Positions 20,501 to 28,984 of a stretch of 64,000 nucleotides of DNA are shown here, piece by piece. The notes under the pieces are model-generated. The model did no database searches, was not told where the DNA came from, and was given only the letters and a program-made list of their open reading frames with translations. Position numbers and translations under genes: made by a program. The stretch is from Yamadazyma tenuis (lineage: Eukaryota; Ascomycota; Pichiomycetes; Serinales; Debaryomycetaceae): assembly GCF_029203305.1 (NCBI RefSeq), contig NC_089461.1, forward strand, positions 1,054,001-1,118,000, in the 5' to 3' direction. Numbering within the stretch: the first letter of the stretch is position 1; every line of letters begins with the position of its first letter.

Positions 20501-22173
20501 AAGAACAAGCCAATTTTATCCAAAGAATCGTGAGCCAAAACATCAAGCTTTGCCTCCTCTCTGATGAGATGAAGAGATATGGCGATATATGGGAGCATTT
20601 CACGGAAAAGGTAGTCATCATTTAGTTGTTCATTGAGCTTTTTGGCCAAAGGTAGCAATACCGTTATTTCGTTTAGCTCATAATTAGATACTTCAGAATC
20701 CATGGGTAACAATATCGCAAGAATTGTCACCACAAATGCCCACCAATCGTCTTTATAGTCATCAAGCATAAGAGCTGTACGCCAGAGTGTCCAGATGGTT
20801 TCACTGATGTTTGACCCACTGAGGTATTTGAAGCATTGAAGACATTTTAAGACAATATCAGAACTGGGTTTCATCACAAGTTTAAGTATGAAAGTATCAC
20901 CATCTGATCCTATTAATGCAATGTCCTCGTCACATGCGCATTGAAGTCCAGAAATTGTTGGATACTGGCCTGATAAGGTTATTGGGGCGGAGGTGACATC
21001 CACAAATGGGTTCAAGATCTGAATGACATTGCTTTCTCTCAAGACCACAATGTATCCCGGGAACTCTGAATTCATCAACGGAACGCAATGAAGACATTTG
21101 ATGGAATACGTCAGTTGATACTGAGGAATTGCAGTTATCAGCTGGTTGAAAATATATACCTTTGCTTCTTTCTTATATCTGTTCATGATGATAATCGCTT
21201 CTTGTTCTTCGTAACACAAGTTATAGATGTCCAAATTTTTCCGGTCAACCTGGATGCTAAGGACCTCTACTCTTGTAAGGATCATATCTTTCTTGAGAGC
21301 CATTTCCATAGGTTTTGAAAGCTCTGAGATCGACAGCTCTGATCCCATTCGAGCCATTGAAGAAGCATCCGATAATAGGGTGCTTGTCCTTTTTTTTTCC
21401 ATGTTTATAGACGAGGTTATCAGCATATGATTGGACATATTCCCATTACTATAGTCGATGTGTAAGCTTTCATCTTCAAGAATTCTGGCAGGATTGGGAG
21501 TGGTCAAGAAAGTGTTTTTCCTCTTCGAGTACTTAAAGGAATTGAGACGCTTCCCGTTGTTTTTATTGGAGGTTCGTATGTGGTATATCACGATTACCTT
21601 ATCGTGCCGGTTATAAGTGGCACATAAAGAAGAGGTTTTATTCAAGCCCTTTAGTGGAAATGCCACCATTTCTTCATATGGAGATATTGTCGAAGTGGAA
21701 GACGACGTGATCACTCGAAACTCGCCTATGGGATCCACCAAGGACAAGAACGTGGCCGAGTTGATCCCCAGCTCTGAAGGATATGTTTGTAACTGGCCCT
21801 TCTCTAACAATAAACCAAATTCAAACGGGAGAGCCGACCGTAGCACAAACGGGAAACTCACTGTATAGTCTTTACCGTTGGTGTAGATGAATGCCGACTT
21901 GGCGAGGCATATTACAAGTGAGGGTTCACTTTCTGTAGCTAATGATTCCGAATGAGTAAAACAAGTGAAAGTAGCTGTCACCACATCCTCATCGAAGGTG
22001 AACTTCTTGGACAAGCTGGCTCCATTCACCAACAATACTTCTCTTTTATGGATCACAAGATGTTTGTTGCCTGGGAAGAGCTTTGTTTGTCCTCCACTTG
22101 ATGTATACGCTCGTAGATACTTTAGGTCTATGGCAGGAGAACTTAGTTGATCTGGGGTTGGTGAAGACGTCAT
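17527..22173 (-). CDS. APC1: Anaphase-promoting complex subunit 1
   Basis: The largest scaffold subunit of the APC/C ubiquitin ligase, which drives anaphase and mitotic exit. It has 1548 aa, somewhat shorter than the 1748 of S. cerevisiae. The N-terminal part is beta-rich, as expected for the propeller-like domain. The diagnostic block is the proteasome/cyclosome repeat region at about residues 900-1230, with HAGFLLGLGLNG, HPLTSVGLLVGMAASNMGT, VQTAGLLGIGLLYL and GYRLAAGISLGFVNLGKG. The ATG at 22173 is clear. The gene converges with the HAP1-like gene across 250 bp, which holds nothing else I can support. Confidence 0.92.
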   Translation of the reverse strand: MTSSPTPDQLSSPAIDLKYLRAYTSSGGQTKLFPGNKHLVIHKREVLLVNGASLSKKFTFDEDVVTATFTCFTHSESLATESEPSLVICLAKSAFIYTNGKDYTVSFPFVLRSALPFEFGLLLEKGQLQTYPSELGINSATFLSLVDPIGEFRVITSSSTSTISPYEEMVAFPLKGLNKTSSLCATYNRHDKVIVIYHIRTSNKNNGKRLNSFKYSKRKNTFLTTPNPARILEDESLHIDYSNGNMSNHMLITSSINMEKKRTSTLLSDASSMARMGSELSISELSKPMEMALKKDMILTRVEVLSIQVDRKNLDIYNLCYEEQEAIIIMNRYKKEAKVYIFNQLITAIPQYQLTYSIKCLHCVPLMNSEFPGYIVVLRESNVIQILNPFVDVTSAPITLSGQYPTISGLQCACDEDIALIGSDGDTFILKLVMKPSSDIVLKCLQCFKYLSGSNISETIWTLWRTALMLDDYKDDWWAFVVTILAILLPMDSEVSNYELNEITVLLPLAKKLNEQLNDDYLFREMLPYIAISLHLIREEAKLDVLAHDSLDKIGLFLTQLCTWMGWPEAWCKYYMVDINKIDGEPRMPLVFVIPQPPNILESLSSLFNDSIVQYLTFSQLVEESFAADELIIPRTHAILKLFELIVSPNYGPNNVVDLMCELGFTIQDLETFPLGVRVPLKEAILYCQENPDFQWNPKALDLVGRKELNMFLRSGSYQPPTSLYTQFGPNTNQLPRDINHILSGVLDGTEQVSAWDDQSEADRIGITKLIFDHDRRYYEITSLLHQTKAQTATLITEEGKSDFDVVVLQRALAAIVALRTLSIPLGRASLYYGGRMPLLTEKFPIPKFNLNTVVAPKMTNIVLHDGAVDEKVIEWGYFHNGVAAGLSISKQSKGISGSWIIFNKPPSLNAQHAGFLLGLGLNGHLKNLEEWHIYNYLGPKHPLTSVGLLVGMAASNMGTMNIKLTKVLSVHAVALLPQGANDLNVPVMVQTAGLLGIGLLYLESQHRRMSETLLAQITSTVSQNDSEQIHEGYRLAAGISLGFVNLGKGKDLKGLNDTRVVDRLLALATSMKDYQPVQELDKSCSGAIMALGFIHMKTEDVTIANKLGVPQSEQLLDYIRPDLLLLRCVSKNIIMWSSVNNTRGWVESQIPESLLARYGKGNADNLDSDQICYYNVLGGTCLSIAIKYASTHDKTARDTLLHYLDQMMVVAMTPTEKYDQKITCNAATNIQNLLALSISVVMAGSGDLETFRRLRVLYGDTSKDTNYGNYMAINMALGFLFLGGGQYAFGNSNLAIASLIVSLYPVFPNNNSEYEVHLQALRHFWAISVDPRCLIVRDVDTHKPSKIPVTLRLRNGQVKKATSPCLLPSLLSILSIQTDSLDHFKVRIDFGSNPDYLEIFKKALTLFVYKRQNYQMLKSSVKNLLEYENRSLQVENNEVKVDKDIEKILSLNFMKPISAHEKKVYLYESSSLSNDTSLNDLGLSVFIIIDTKLELQRVASNPKAVDDLMNLKLIFSYSDKLFSDDMRHIPLEFVEMLKHSVWELTRS

Positions 22174-22295
22174 GAGCTGTCAAAACACTGTGGTAGATCT
22201 AACGTACACCTGTAGCCTCGATTAGTTATTCAGGTACCTCTCAAAGCCAACGACTGATGTCTGAATTGCAATGAGTTTACAATCACTGTCAAACA

Positions 22296-23612
22296 ATGTT
22301 TGTGTATTTACACCGAACGCGAGCTGCGAAAAATCAATCAGTTGCATACATCACTCTGTTCTTTGGCATGAGTATAGATTTGACTAATGTTATCCGTTCG
22401 GTGGAGTCTCTTGGAAAGATGTTTAGGTACTCCATGGGAGAACTTCAAAGTGGAGTTTTGGGGGGGTTGGAGCGTAAATTGGGTGAGATATCTCGTATTG
22501 TTCCTGGGATCTTGAGGGGGCAGGAACAGATCAGATCGGATATCAACAGATTATGCAAATATCTCCAGGAACTGGACGATGTTCAAGCACAGCGGGATGA
22601 ACGTATTAGGTCCTTGCAGTTGGATATCAGACTGAGTTTGCCGGTTGTGGTCCCAGAGTCACTGTTGCACCACAAGTATCATCATCCTCAGAATCTACCT
22701 GCCAGCCACGAGAGTTTGGCAGCTAAGATTGATTTTATTATACAATGTGTGCTTGTGCAGAGAGGTACCAATATTGACTGGGCCTCCAAGGAGATTGTGT
22801 CTTTAGTGTTGAGAGAAACAGGAAGAATGGCTGATGGTCCAAGAATCGAAAGAAGCACCCCAAGACTTGAGATGTTGGAAAAGACTCAAGAAATTGGGGC
22901 GAGTGAGCCGGTAACTAGGATTATTGTGGATGGACGTGCAACTAGTGTTGTAGCTGGAAGTACAAGGAGTGCGGTAGCTAGTACTGAGTTCAGTCCCAAC
23001 GCCCAATTCAGCCCTCAGGCATCTAACTCCAGTAGGGACCTCAGCTTGATCGCATCATCGACACCTAAAACTTCCCCTAAGCTTTCTCCAGTCAACTACA
23101 ACTATAAGCTTGCCAAAAAGATCAAACTCCCCGCAATGGCAGACATGAAACTTGCCAAATCGCTATGTGTAGCCATGGAGCCACCGCCCTGGCATTGTAC
23201 CTTCAACACCCTGAAAATCTATTCGGTTGAAGGTCTCGTTAATTACTGGTTCCTTGATGATTTTATGGTAGATGAAAATGCAGAGCCTTGTGTGGCTCGG
23301 AAGAACCTTTTGTACGGCTGGAAATGGAGAAAGAGGTTCGAAACCAGCTATTTTAGAAAACTGTGCATCATTGATTTTGTTCTTTCCATCCACCACGGCA
23401 CAAAGAAAAATAATTCAAGAAAGAATGCACCCCAATCAATCACATGTCTTCGTCTTAGGGAAAGACCCCTTCTTGAAATTGCCAACTGGATTGACAAGTG
23501 TAAAGATGCTCGGTGTCGTGGGCTCACTCTGTTCCGAGAATTTATTGCCGAAGATACGGATGGTTTGATCATAGGCTTGAATACCATATTGGATGAAGCA
23601 GGTGTTGTTTAG
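22296..23612 (+). CDS. Possible GCR1_C-domain DNA-binding protein
   Basis: A 438-aa protein, or 414 if it starts at Met25 (22368), which looks more natural because the first 24 residues have no clear role. The N-terminal 100 residues are helical with coiled-coil character. The middle is Ser/Thr-rich. About residues 300-365 carry LKIYSVEGLVNYWFLDDF, then LLYGWKWRKRFETSYFRK and IIDFVLSIHHG. That spacing (Tyr, SV..L..W, then WKWR, then a basic YFRK..II) resembles the GCR1_C fold of yeast Gcr1, Msn1 and Hot1. I made this match by eye and it is moderate at best. Function is otherwise unknown. Confidence 0.6.
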   Translation: MFVYLHRTRAAKNQSVAYITLFFGMSIDLTNVIRSVESLGKMFRYSMGELQSGVLGGLERKLGEISRIVPGILRGQEQIRSDINRLCKYLQELDDVQAQRDERIRSLQLDIRLSLPVVVPESLLHHKYHHPQNLPASHESLAAKIDFIIQCVLVQRGTNIDWASKEIVSLVLRETGRMADGPRIERSTPRLEMLEKTQEIGASEPVTRIIVDGRATSVVAGSTRSAVASTEFSPNAQFSPQASNSSRDLSLIASSTPKTSPKLSPVNYNYKLAKKIKLPAMADMKLAKSLCVAMEPPPWHCTFNTLKIYSVEGLVNYWFLDDFMVDENAEPCVARKNLLYGWKWRKRFETSYFRKLCIIDFVLSIHHGTKKNNSRKNAPQSITCLRLRERPLLEIANWIDKCKDARCRGLTLFREFIAEDTDGLIIGLNTILDEAGVV

Positions 23613-23757
23613 CGTTTTTAGTATTTAGTTGAAATTGATGAAAATGAGGGTAGGTAATGGCTGCAAAAAAGCCGCACTAATAAAGAAATTGAATATTTCG
23701 ATTCAACAATAAACACTATATACAACAGACTAAATACAGTTGGAAACGCTTCAACAT

Positions 23758-25041
23758 TTACTCAATGATTCTAGTAACCAAACCGGTACCAACGGTCTTA
23801 CCACCTTCTCTAAGGTTGAAACGTTGGTTAACTTCAATAGGAGTCTTCTTAACCAATTCGATTTCCATTTCGATGTTGTCACCTGGCATAACTTGTTGAG
23901 AGTGGTCAACACCTTCACCGCTTGGGAATCTCAAGGTACCAGTCACATCACTGGTTCTGATAAACAATTGAGGTTTGTAGTTCTCACCAAATGGAGAGTG
24001 ACGACCACCTTCTTCAGCAGTCAAAATATACAAGGAAGCCAAGATCTTGGTGTGAGGAGTGACCGAACCTGGTTTGGCCAAAATCATACCTCTGTTAACA
24101 TCATCTCTCTTGACACCTCTCAACAAGATACCAGCATTGTCACCAGCCATGGCAGCGTCCAATTCTTTTTTGAACATTTCGATACCAGTAACAGTTGCCT
24201 TGATAGGCTTGTCCAAGTAACTGACAATTTCAATTTCTTCACCCTTCTTCAAAGAACCTCTTTCAACTCTACCAGTGACAACAGTACCTCTACCGGAGAT
24301 AGAAAACACGTCTTCAACTGGCAATAAGAAAGGTTGTTCCAAGTCTCTGGTTGGAGTTGGAATATGTTCGTCAACAGCATCCAATAATTTCATGATGGCT
24401 TCTTCACCAATTTCAGGTTGTTTTCCTTCCAAAGCACACAAAGCAGATCCCATGATCACTGGGGTGTTATCACCATCAAAACCAAATTGGGTCAATAATT
24501 CTCTCATTTCCATCTCAACCAATTCCAACATCTCTGGGTCATCAATGGTGTCCACCTTGTTAACGAAAACAACCAAATTTTGAATACCAACTTGTCTGGC
24601 CAACAACAAATGTTCTCTGGTCTGAGGCATTTGACCGTCGGTAGCAGCAACAACAATAATAGCACCATCCATCTGGGCAGCACCAGTAATCATATTCTTG
24701 ATATAATCACTGTGACCGGGACAGTCAACATGAGCATAGTGCCTTTTCTCGGTAGAATACTCAACGTGGGCGGTGGAAATGGTGATTCCTCTGGCTCTTT
24801 CTTCGGGAGCTCTGTCGATGTTGGCGTAGTCCAAGAAATCGGCACCACCTCTTTGTGCCAAAACCTTGGTGATAGCGGCGGTCAAAGTGGTCTTACCGTG
24901 ATCAACGTGGCCAATGGTACCGACGTTGACATGGGGTTTGGAACGGTCGAACAAAGCGTATCCTCTGGTGAGGGCTGGCCTACTGGCCCTCAAAGCAAAC
25001 CTAACATTTGCCCTGGCAATAGAAGCGAAGTTGCTAAGCAT
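23758..25041 (-). CDS. TUF1: Mitochondrial elongation factor Tu
   Basis: A GTPase that delivers aminoacyl-tRNA to mitochondrial ribosomes. The G1 motif [28 protein letters not shown] (G3 and switch) and NKVD (G4) are present, and domains 2 and 3 follow in normal order to GLVTRIIE. I start at the ATG at 25041 (427 aa), where the presequence [20 protein letters not shown] begins. The frame stays open 32 codons further upstream, but that segment looks unlike a presequence. Codon bias is strong. The promoter is the 283 bp up to the end of the PQ-loop gene, with no other gene in it. Confidence 0.95.
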   Translation of the reverse strand: MLSNFASIARANVRFALRASRPALTRGYALFDRSKPHVNVGTIGHVDHGKTTLTAAITKVLAQRGGADFLDYANIDRAPEERARGITISTAHVEYSTEKRHYAHVDCPGHSDYIKNMITGAAQMDGAIIVVAATDGQMPQTREHLLLARQVGIQNLVVFVNKVDTIDDPEMLELVEMEMRELLTQFGFDGDNTPVIMGSALCALEGKQPEIGEEAIMKLLDAVDEHIPTPTRDLEQPFLLPVEDVFSISGRGTVVTGRVERGSLKKGEEIEIVSYLDKPIKATVTGIEMFKKELDAAMAGDNAGILLRGVKRDDVNRGMILAKPGSVTPHTKILASLYILTAEEGGRHSPFGENYKPQLFIRTSDVTGTLRFPSGEGVDHSQQVMPGDNIEMEIELVKKTPIEVNQRFNLREGGKTVGTGLVTRIIE

Positions 25042-25324
25042 ATCGTTATTGGAAGAAAAAATTTTCAGCGTCTCACCCGATAAATACCTTGGTCGTGTCG
25101 CGAATGTTTCCGTACCGAGACAGTGGCAGTGGATCATACGGGTGATATCACAACTGAAAGAGGTTGATACGGATTTAAACAGTTGGTTATGTTTCAGTTA
25201 TGTTTCAACAATACAATTATATGATATAATTCTAAAGCAAACAATAAGCAGTTTGTGTAATTGCAAATATTCGTGAAGGGTATGAAATGTCGTGGTGTCG
25301 CGGCCAGCACCACCAACCGATAGA

Positions 25325-26263
25325 CTATCCCAACAACGGACTGGTGTCTCCGGTTGGTTCGTCAGAAGCGGGAGTATGCATCTTGGCCAACGACTGCACG
25401 TTTCCCACGTCAAAAGCATCATTTTCTTCCTCCCGCATGTTCGTCTCCATGATCTGCTCCACTTGCAATCTCTCCAAAGTATCAGCATTAAGGCCCCCTT
25501 GACGGAAATACTCAAAGTAGAGACACATGGAGAGTAAGATCCCCTGAAGAATGAAGGCAACGAAGTACGAGATCCATGAACTCCAGTGTGATCCTTTGGT
25601 GAAGAAAAGCGTAGCGGTGAATAGAGCACCCCCAGGAGTCTGAATACACATCATTCCCACCGACAATGTACCTGGATGCTTAAGCCTGTACGTGGTGTAT
25701 ATCTGAGGAACATACTTGATGACTGTCAAGGTGGTGGACATCAACCCGTTTAAGTTAGCGATGGTCACAAGCACTCCATCATTTGATAAGAATGCCACGA
25801 TGATTTGAACAATTGAAGCCAAAAAGTGTGCCATCACAAACTTTCCCACTTTAGCATTCTCCCTGTACTCGGCTTTGTCTTGCTTGATGGAGTCTCGGGT
25901 CAAAACAAGTACTAATACCAATATCATAATGGCACATATGCACTGAAGGCCGATTTGTACCAAATTGAGCTGGGAGTTGATGCAGTTGAACGTGGACAAG
26001 GCACCAGCACGACAGCACGAACGCGCCGTCGAACTAATCAAAATGATGTTTGTAAATGTGAAAATTGATGAACACGAGCCCAATAATAGGAATTTTGTAG
26101 ATAACCCTTCTGAGGTACGTTTAGCATATATACGATGGTACTGGGGAACATAACTGAGGAAAATCCCCAAGGTGATGAGAATCAGAAACACAAAGTTCGA
26201 TACAGAAGCACCTTGGTACTTCTCACAAGTGTTCTTATCCAATTGAAATGCTTCAAACGACAT
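25325..26263 (-). CDS. PQ-loop repeat membrane protein
   Basis: A 312-aa protein with about seven membrane segments and two PQ-loop motifs, LSYVPQYHRIYAKRTSEGLS near the N-terminus and KYVPQIYTTYRLKHPGTLS in the second half. This is the architecture of the MtN3/PQLC family, which includes lysosomal/vacuolar amino acid exporters. The first motif and the insert after segment two look closer to Saccharomyces YDR090C-type proteins than to Ypq1-3, but I cannot settle the subfamily. The soluble C-terminus ends in SPLLG, a possible dileucine-type sorting signal. The substrate is unknown. Confidence 0.8.
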   Translation of the reverse strand: MSFEAFQLDKNTCEKYQGASVSNFVFLILITLGIFLSYVPQYHRIYAKRTSEGLSTKFLLLGSCSSIFTFTNIILISSTARSCCRAGALSTFNCINSQLNLVQIGLQCICAIMILVLVLVLTRDSIKQDKAEYRENAKVGKFVMAHFLASIVQIIVAFLSNDGVLVTIANLNGLMSTTLTVIKYVPQIYTTYRLKHPGTLSVGMMCIQTPGGALFTATLFFTKGSHWSSWISYFVAFILQGILLSMCLYFEYFRQGGLNADTLERLQVEQIMETNMREEENDAFDVGNVQSLAKMHTPASDEPTGDTSPLLG

Positions 26264-26368
26264 AAAGAGCAGTCAACGGACGTGACAGATTTTTGAATGA
26301 TAAGATAATTAGAGTCGCGCAAGTGGCTGCTAAAAATTAATATATGACATTTACTATTGTTATCTACA

Positions 26369-28714
26369 CTAATCCCTTTGTCGAGAGACAATGTCAAGGG
26401 GTAGCTTGAGACTTATGCTCTCGTGGTTCTGGAACTTTACCGTGATTTTCAAAAAGTACAACCTTCCCATGATACAAGTTTGGAATCCTGGGACTAAGGT
26501 GAAGCATCCTTTTTGGAGGTCTTCGCTTGAAATGGCGATTTCTTTGGATAGCACCGAGTTTAAATCTATGAAAATGTCAAGGGACTTTTTGTATTGACCT
26601 TTCATGCTGTCAGTTCCAGCCTTATCAACATCCCAGTGAGAAAGGCCTCCTTCCGATTTGACATGAACATCATCCACCTTGAGAAAGTGGTACTTACAAG
26701 ACAAGTCTGCGAGTGCCTTGATGTCCATAATCATTTGGGAATCGACACCCATTGCTTCATGTCCGACTTTATTGATGAGCTCGGTGATCTCGTCCAAGTA
26801 CTTTTTGAACTTCAGCCCAATATTGTGTTCAAAGTCATCTGGTCCATAAGTGTTGTTGTACACCATCCCCGGAGTTATCACCACCGGTACTGGGTATTTA
26901 CTTGATCTTGACGTAAACACTACCAACTCGGTGGAAACACTCTTGACTTCTGGGGGTTTACGAGCTTCTAATGCCTTGAAGAAAATATCAACCGGAATCC
27001 TAAGTTTGGTGGTGAGAGTGCTTCCAACGCTTTGACGTTCATGATACTTAAAAGCAGGGATGTACTTCACCACATGATTCTGTCGAGGACTTGACAATTC
27101 TAGGAACCCCACGATCTTAGGATTGGAGGTAATGGTTTGCTTTCTTTTCAATGGCATCGATATCTTATGCTCCGATGTATCGTCGTCATCATACTCTGCT
27201 GCCCTCGTATGGTTCTGGGTGGTATACAATTGTCTCCTTTTTGAAATGGAAAGCTTTCGAAGCAATTCTCTCGCAGTATCTCCTTTACCTTCACTAGTAA
27301 GATCCTTGCCTAACTGGATCTTTTGGTTAACTCTGCTCAAAAGATTTTGGTAAACAAGCTTAGCTTCGAGCTGGAGATCTTGTTTGTCCACTTCATCAAC
27401 ATGCAGTTCGTGGGGGATCACCCTGACAAATGCACTGGACTCCTCCATCATCACAAACTCGTCCGAAGTTACTGGGTCTATCAGTGGCTGGAATTGCGAG
27501 GCTCTTCCCACCACTCTGACCTCAACTCCATAACTGATGGCGGTATCTGGGAAAGATAAATCTTTGACTCTATCGCCAAACGCTTCACCCAAACTACTCA
27601 TTTTCTTATTCTGAGAAGAATTGGATAACACAGGAGCCAAGGAACCAAACCCTGATCGGATGGGTGTAAGGGAAAAGTCTGCACTTCCGGTTTGGCGATT
27701 TTTAGGGTTTCGCTGTCTCATTCTCCGAATACTCTGAAGAAACTGCTCTCTGGCAAGTCCTATAGATGGAGCCACCTGACAGTGCCTTTCGAGATCATGC
27801 GACTCGCAAGCACAGTCAAGAAGTCTCTCTGGAAGTGTGAAATCAAAGAACTTTTTGTAAACTACCTTGGGAAAAAACTTCTTTTCGTAAGGAAACCTCA
27901 ACAAAGTTCCATCCAAAGAGTCTGTATAGTGCTCAAGATCCGTATTCCTGTCATCCAACTCTGCCGGAGTCCATGAGGCATTGTAGTCAAACATGTTGAG
28001 GAACTTGTGGAATACCACCGGTCTTTTGGAGTCGCTGACATCTCCCATCACCGTGACCCTGCCTTCAAAAACCACAGAAAACATATCAAAATCCAACGGC
28101 TCCGAAGACGTGTTTTGCACAAGCACATACCCATGGATCTCATCTCCCTGCTGGTATTCATATCCCAGAACATCAATGGGTTGAGATAATATGCTGGGCT
28201 TACCCCGACCAGTAGTGAAGTAGATTTCAACCTTTAATTTGGACGGAGTTTTCAAGCCCAAATCCGCAAGGCGCTTCATCTTGTGTGTATTGGCAAGAAT
28301 CGTATCTTCCCACCGGGTAGGGAGCACATCTCCCTGGGGTACTCTCACAGAAGAATCAACATGAAAGTACCCGGCTTCTGGCAGGGAGTCTGTACCCGAT
28401 GACTCGGGGGTGGTGACATTGTAATATGTCGGCGGACTCTCACGCCGGTCCTCTTGTGTCGGGTTGATGCTCTTGGAAAAGGTTGACTCAAACAACTGGT
28501 ACGATGGAAGAATATTCCATATCGGCACCTCATCGTAGCTGGGAGAAACTAATGGCCGAAGCTCGGGTCCTGGAAACCCAGCGTTCATCTGGTCCTGAGG
28601 GAGGCTCAAGTTGAACCTGTTGGTTCCCTGCGATCGGTCTGGGCGGTCAGACGCTAGGGATGAGGACCTTATGCTAATCCCGTTCCTGCCCCTCTCTTTT
28701 TGAGAAAACATCAT
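26369..28714 (-). CDS. BUL-family arrestin-type Rsp5 adaptor, copy A
   Basis: A Bul1/Bul2-like adaptor that brings the ubiquitin ligase Rsp5 to membrane cargo such as amino acid permeases. It has 781 aa from the ATG at 28714 (a second ATG is at 28711). The frame is open further upstream but without an ATG. It shows the family N-terminal LPSYQLFESTFSKSI, then PPTY at residues 94-97 for Rsp5 WW binding. The Bul1_N arrestin region contains GYVLVQNTS, FEGRVTVMGD and VVFHKFLNMFDYNASW. The Bul1_C part ends with LVPGFQTCIMGRLYFLKI. The longer tail and inserts separate it from copies B and C. It is divergent from SLI15. Confidence 0.9.
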   Translation of the reverse strand: MMFSQKERGRNGISIRSSSLASDRPDRSQGTNRFNLSLPQDQMNAGFPGPELRPLVSPSYDEVPIWNILPSYQLFESTFSKSINPTQEDRRESPPTYYNVTTPESSGTDSLPEAGYFHVDSSVRVPQGDVLPTRWEDTILANTHKMKRLADLGLKTPSKLKVEIYFTTGRGKPSILSQPIDVLGYEYQQGDEIHGYVLVQNTSSEPLDFDMFSVVFEGRVTVMGDVSDSKRPVVFHKFLNMFDYNASWTPAELDDRNTDLEHYTDSLDGTLLRFPYEKKFFPKVVYKKFFDFTLPERLLDCACESHDLERHCQVAPSIGLAREQFLQSIRRMRQRNPKNRQTGSADFSLTPIRSGFGSLAPVLSNSSQNKKMSSLGEAFGDRVKDLSFPDTAISYGVEVRVVGRASQFQPLIDPVTSDEFVMMEESSAFVRVIPHELHVDEVDKQDLQLEAKLVYQNLLSRVNQKIQLGKDLTSEGKGDTARELLRKLSISKRRQLYTTQNHTRAAEYDDDDTSEHKISMPLKRKQTITSNPKIVGFLELSSPRQNHVVKYIPAFKYHERQSVGSTLTTKLRIPVDIFFKALEARKPPEVKSVSTELVVFTSRSSKYPVPVVITPGMVYNNTYGPDDFEHNIGLKFKKYLDEITELINKVGHEAMGVDSQMIMDIKALADLSCKYHFLKVDDVHVKSEGGLSHWDVDKAGTDSMKGQYKKSLDIFIDLNSVLSKEIAISSEDLQKGCFTLVPGFQTCIMGRLYFLKITVKFQNHESISLKLPLDIVSRQRD

Positions 28715-28984
28715 GGAAAAATGAGCAATACTAGGAACTGAGGAAGCTGTCGGGGTGAAGGTCCGGTGCTGGCCCTGTGTGGTAGAAGGTTTTGGGAATA
28801 GGCTTCTAGAGCCAGGGCAATGGTTGGTTGGAAAACGACAAGGAAAACGACTAGTGATAAGTAAGATCAATAAGTAATCAACTTCAAATGTCTCACCTCT
28901 TGGAGTCGCGAACGTCCCATCAGGAAATTTCAAAATACACCTTTTTATCACAAACACAAATCCACAACTCCATCGTTGCCATTG

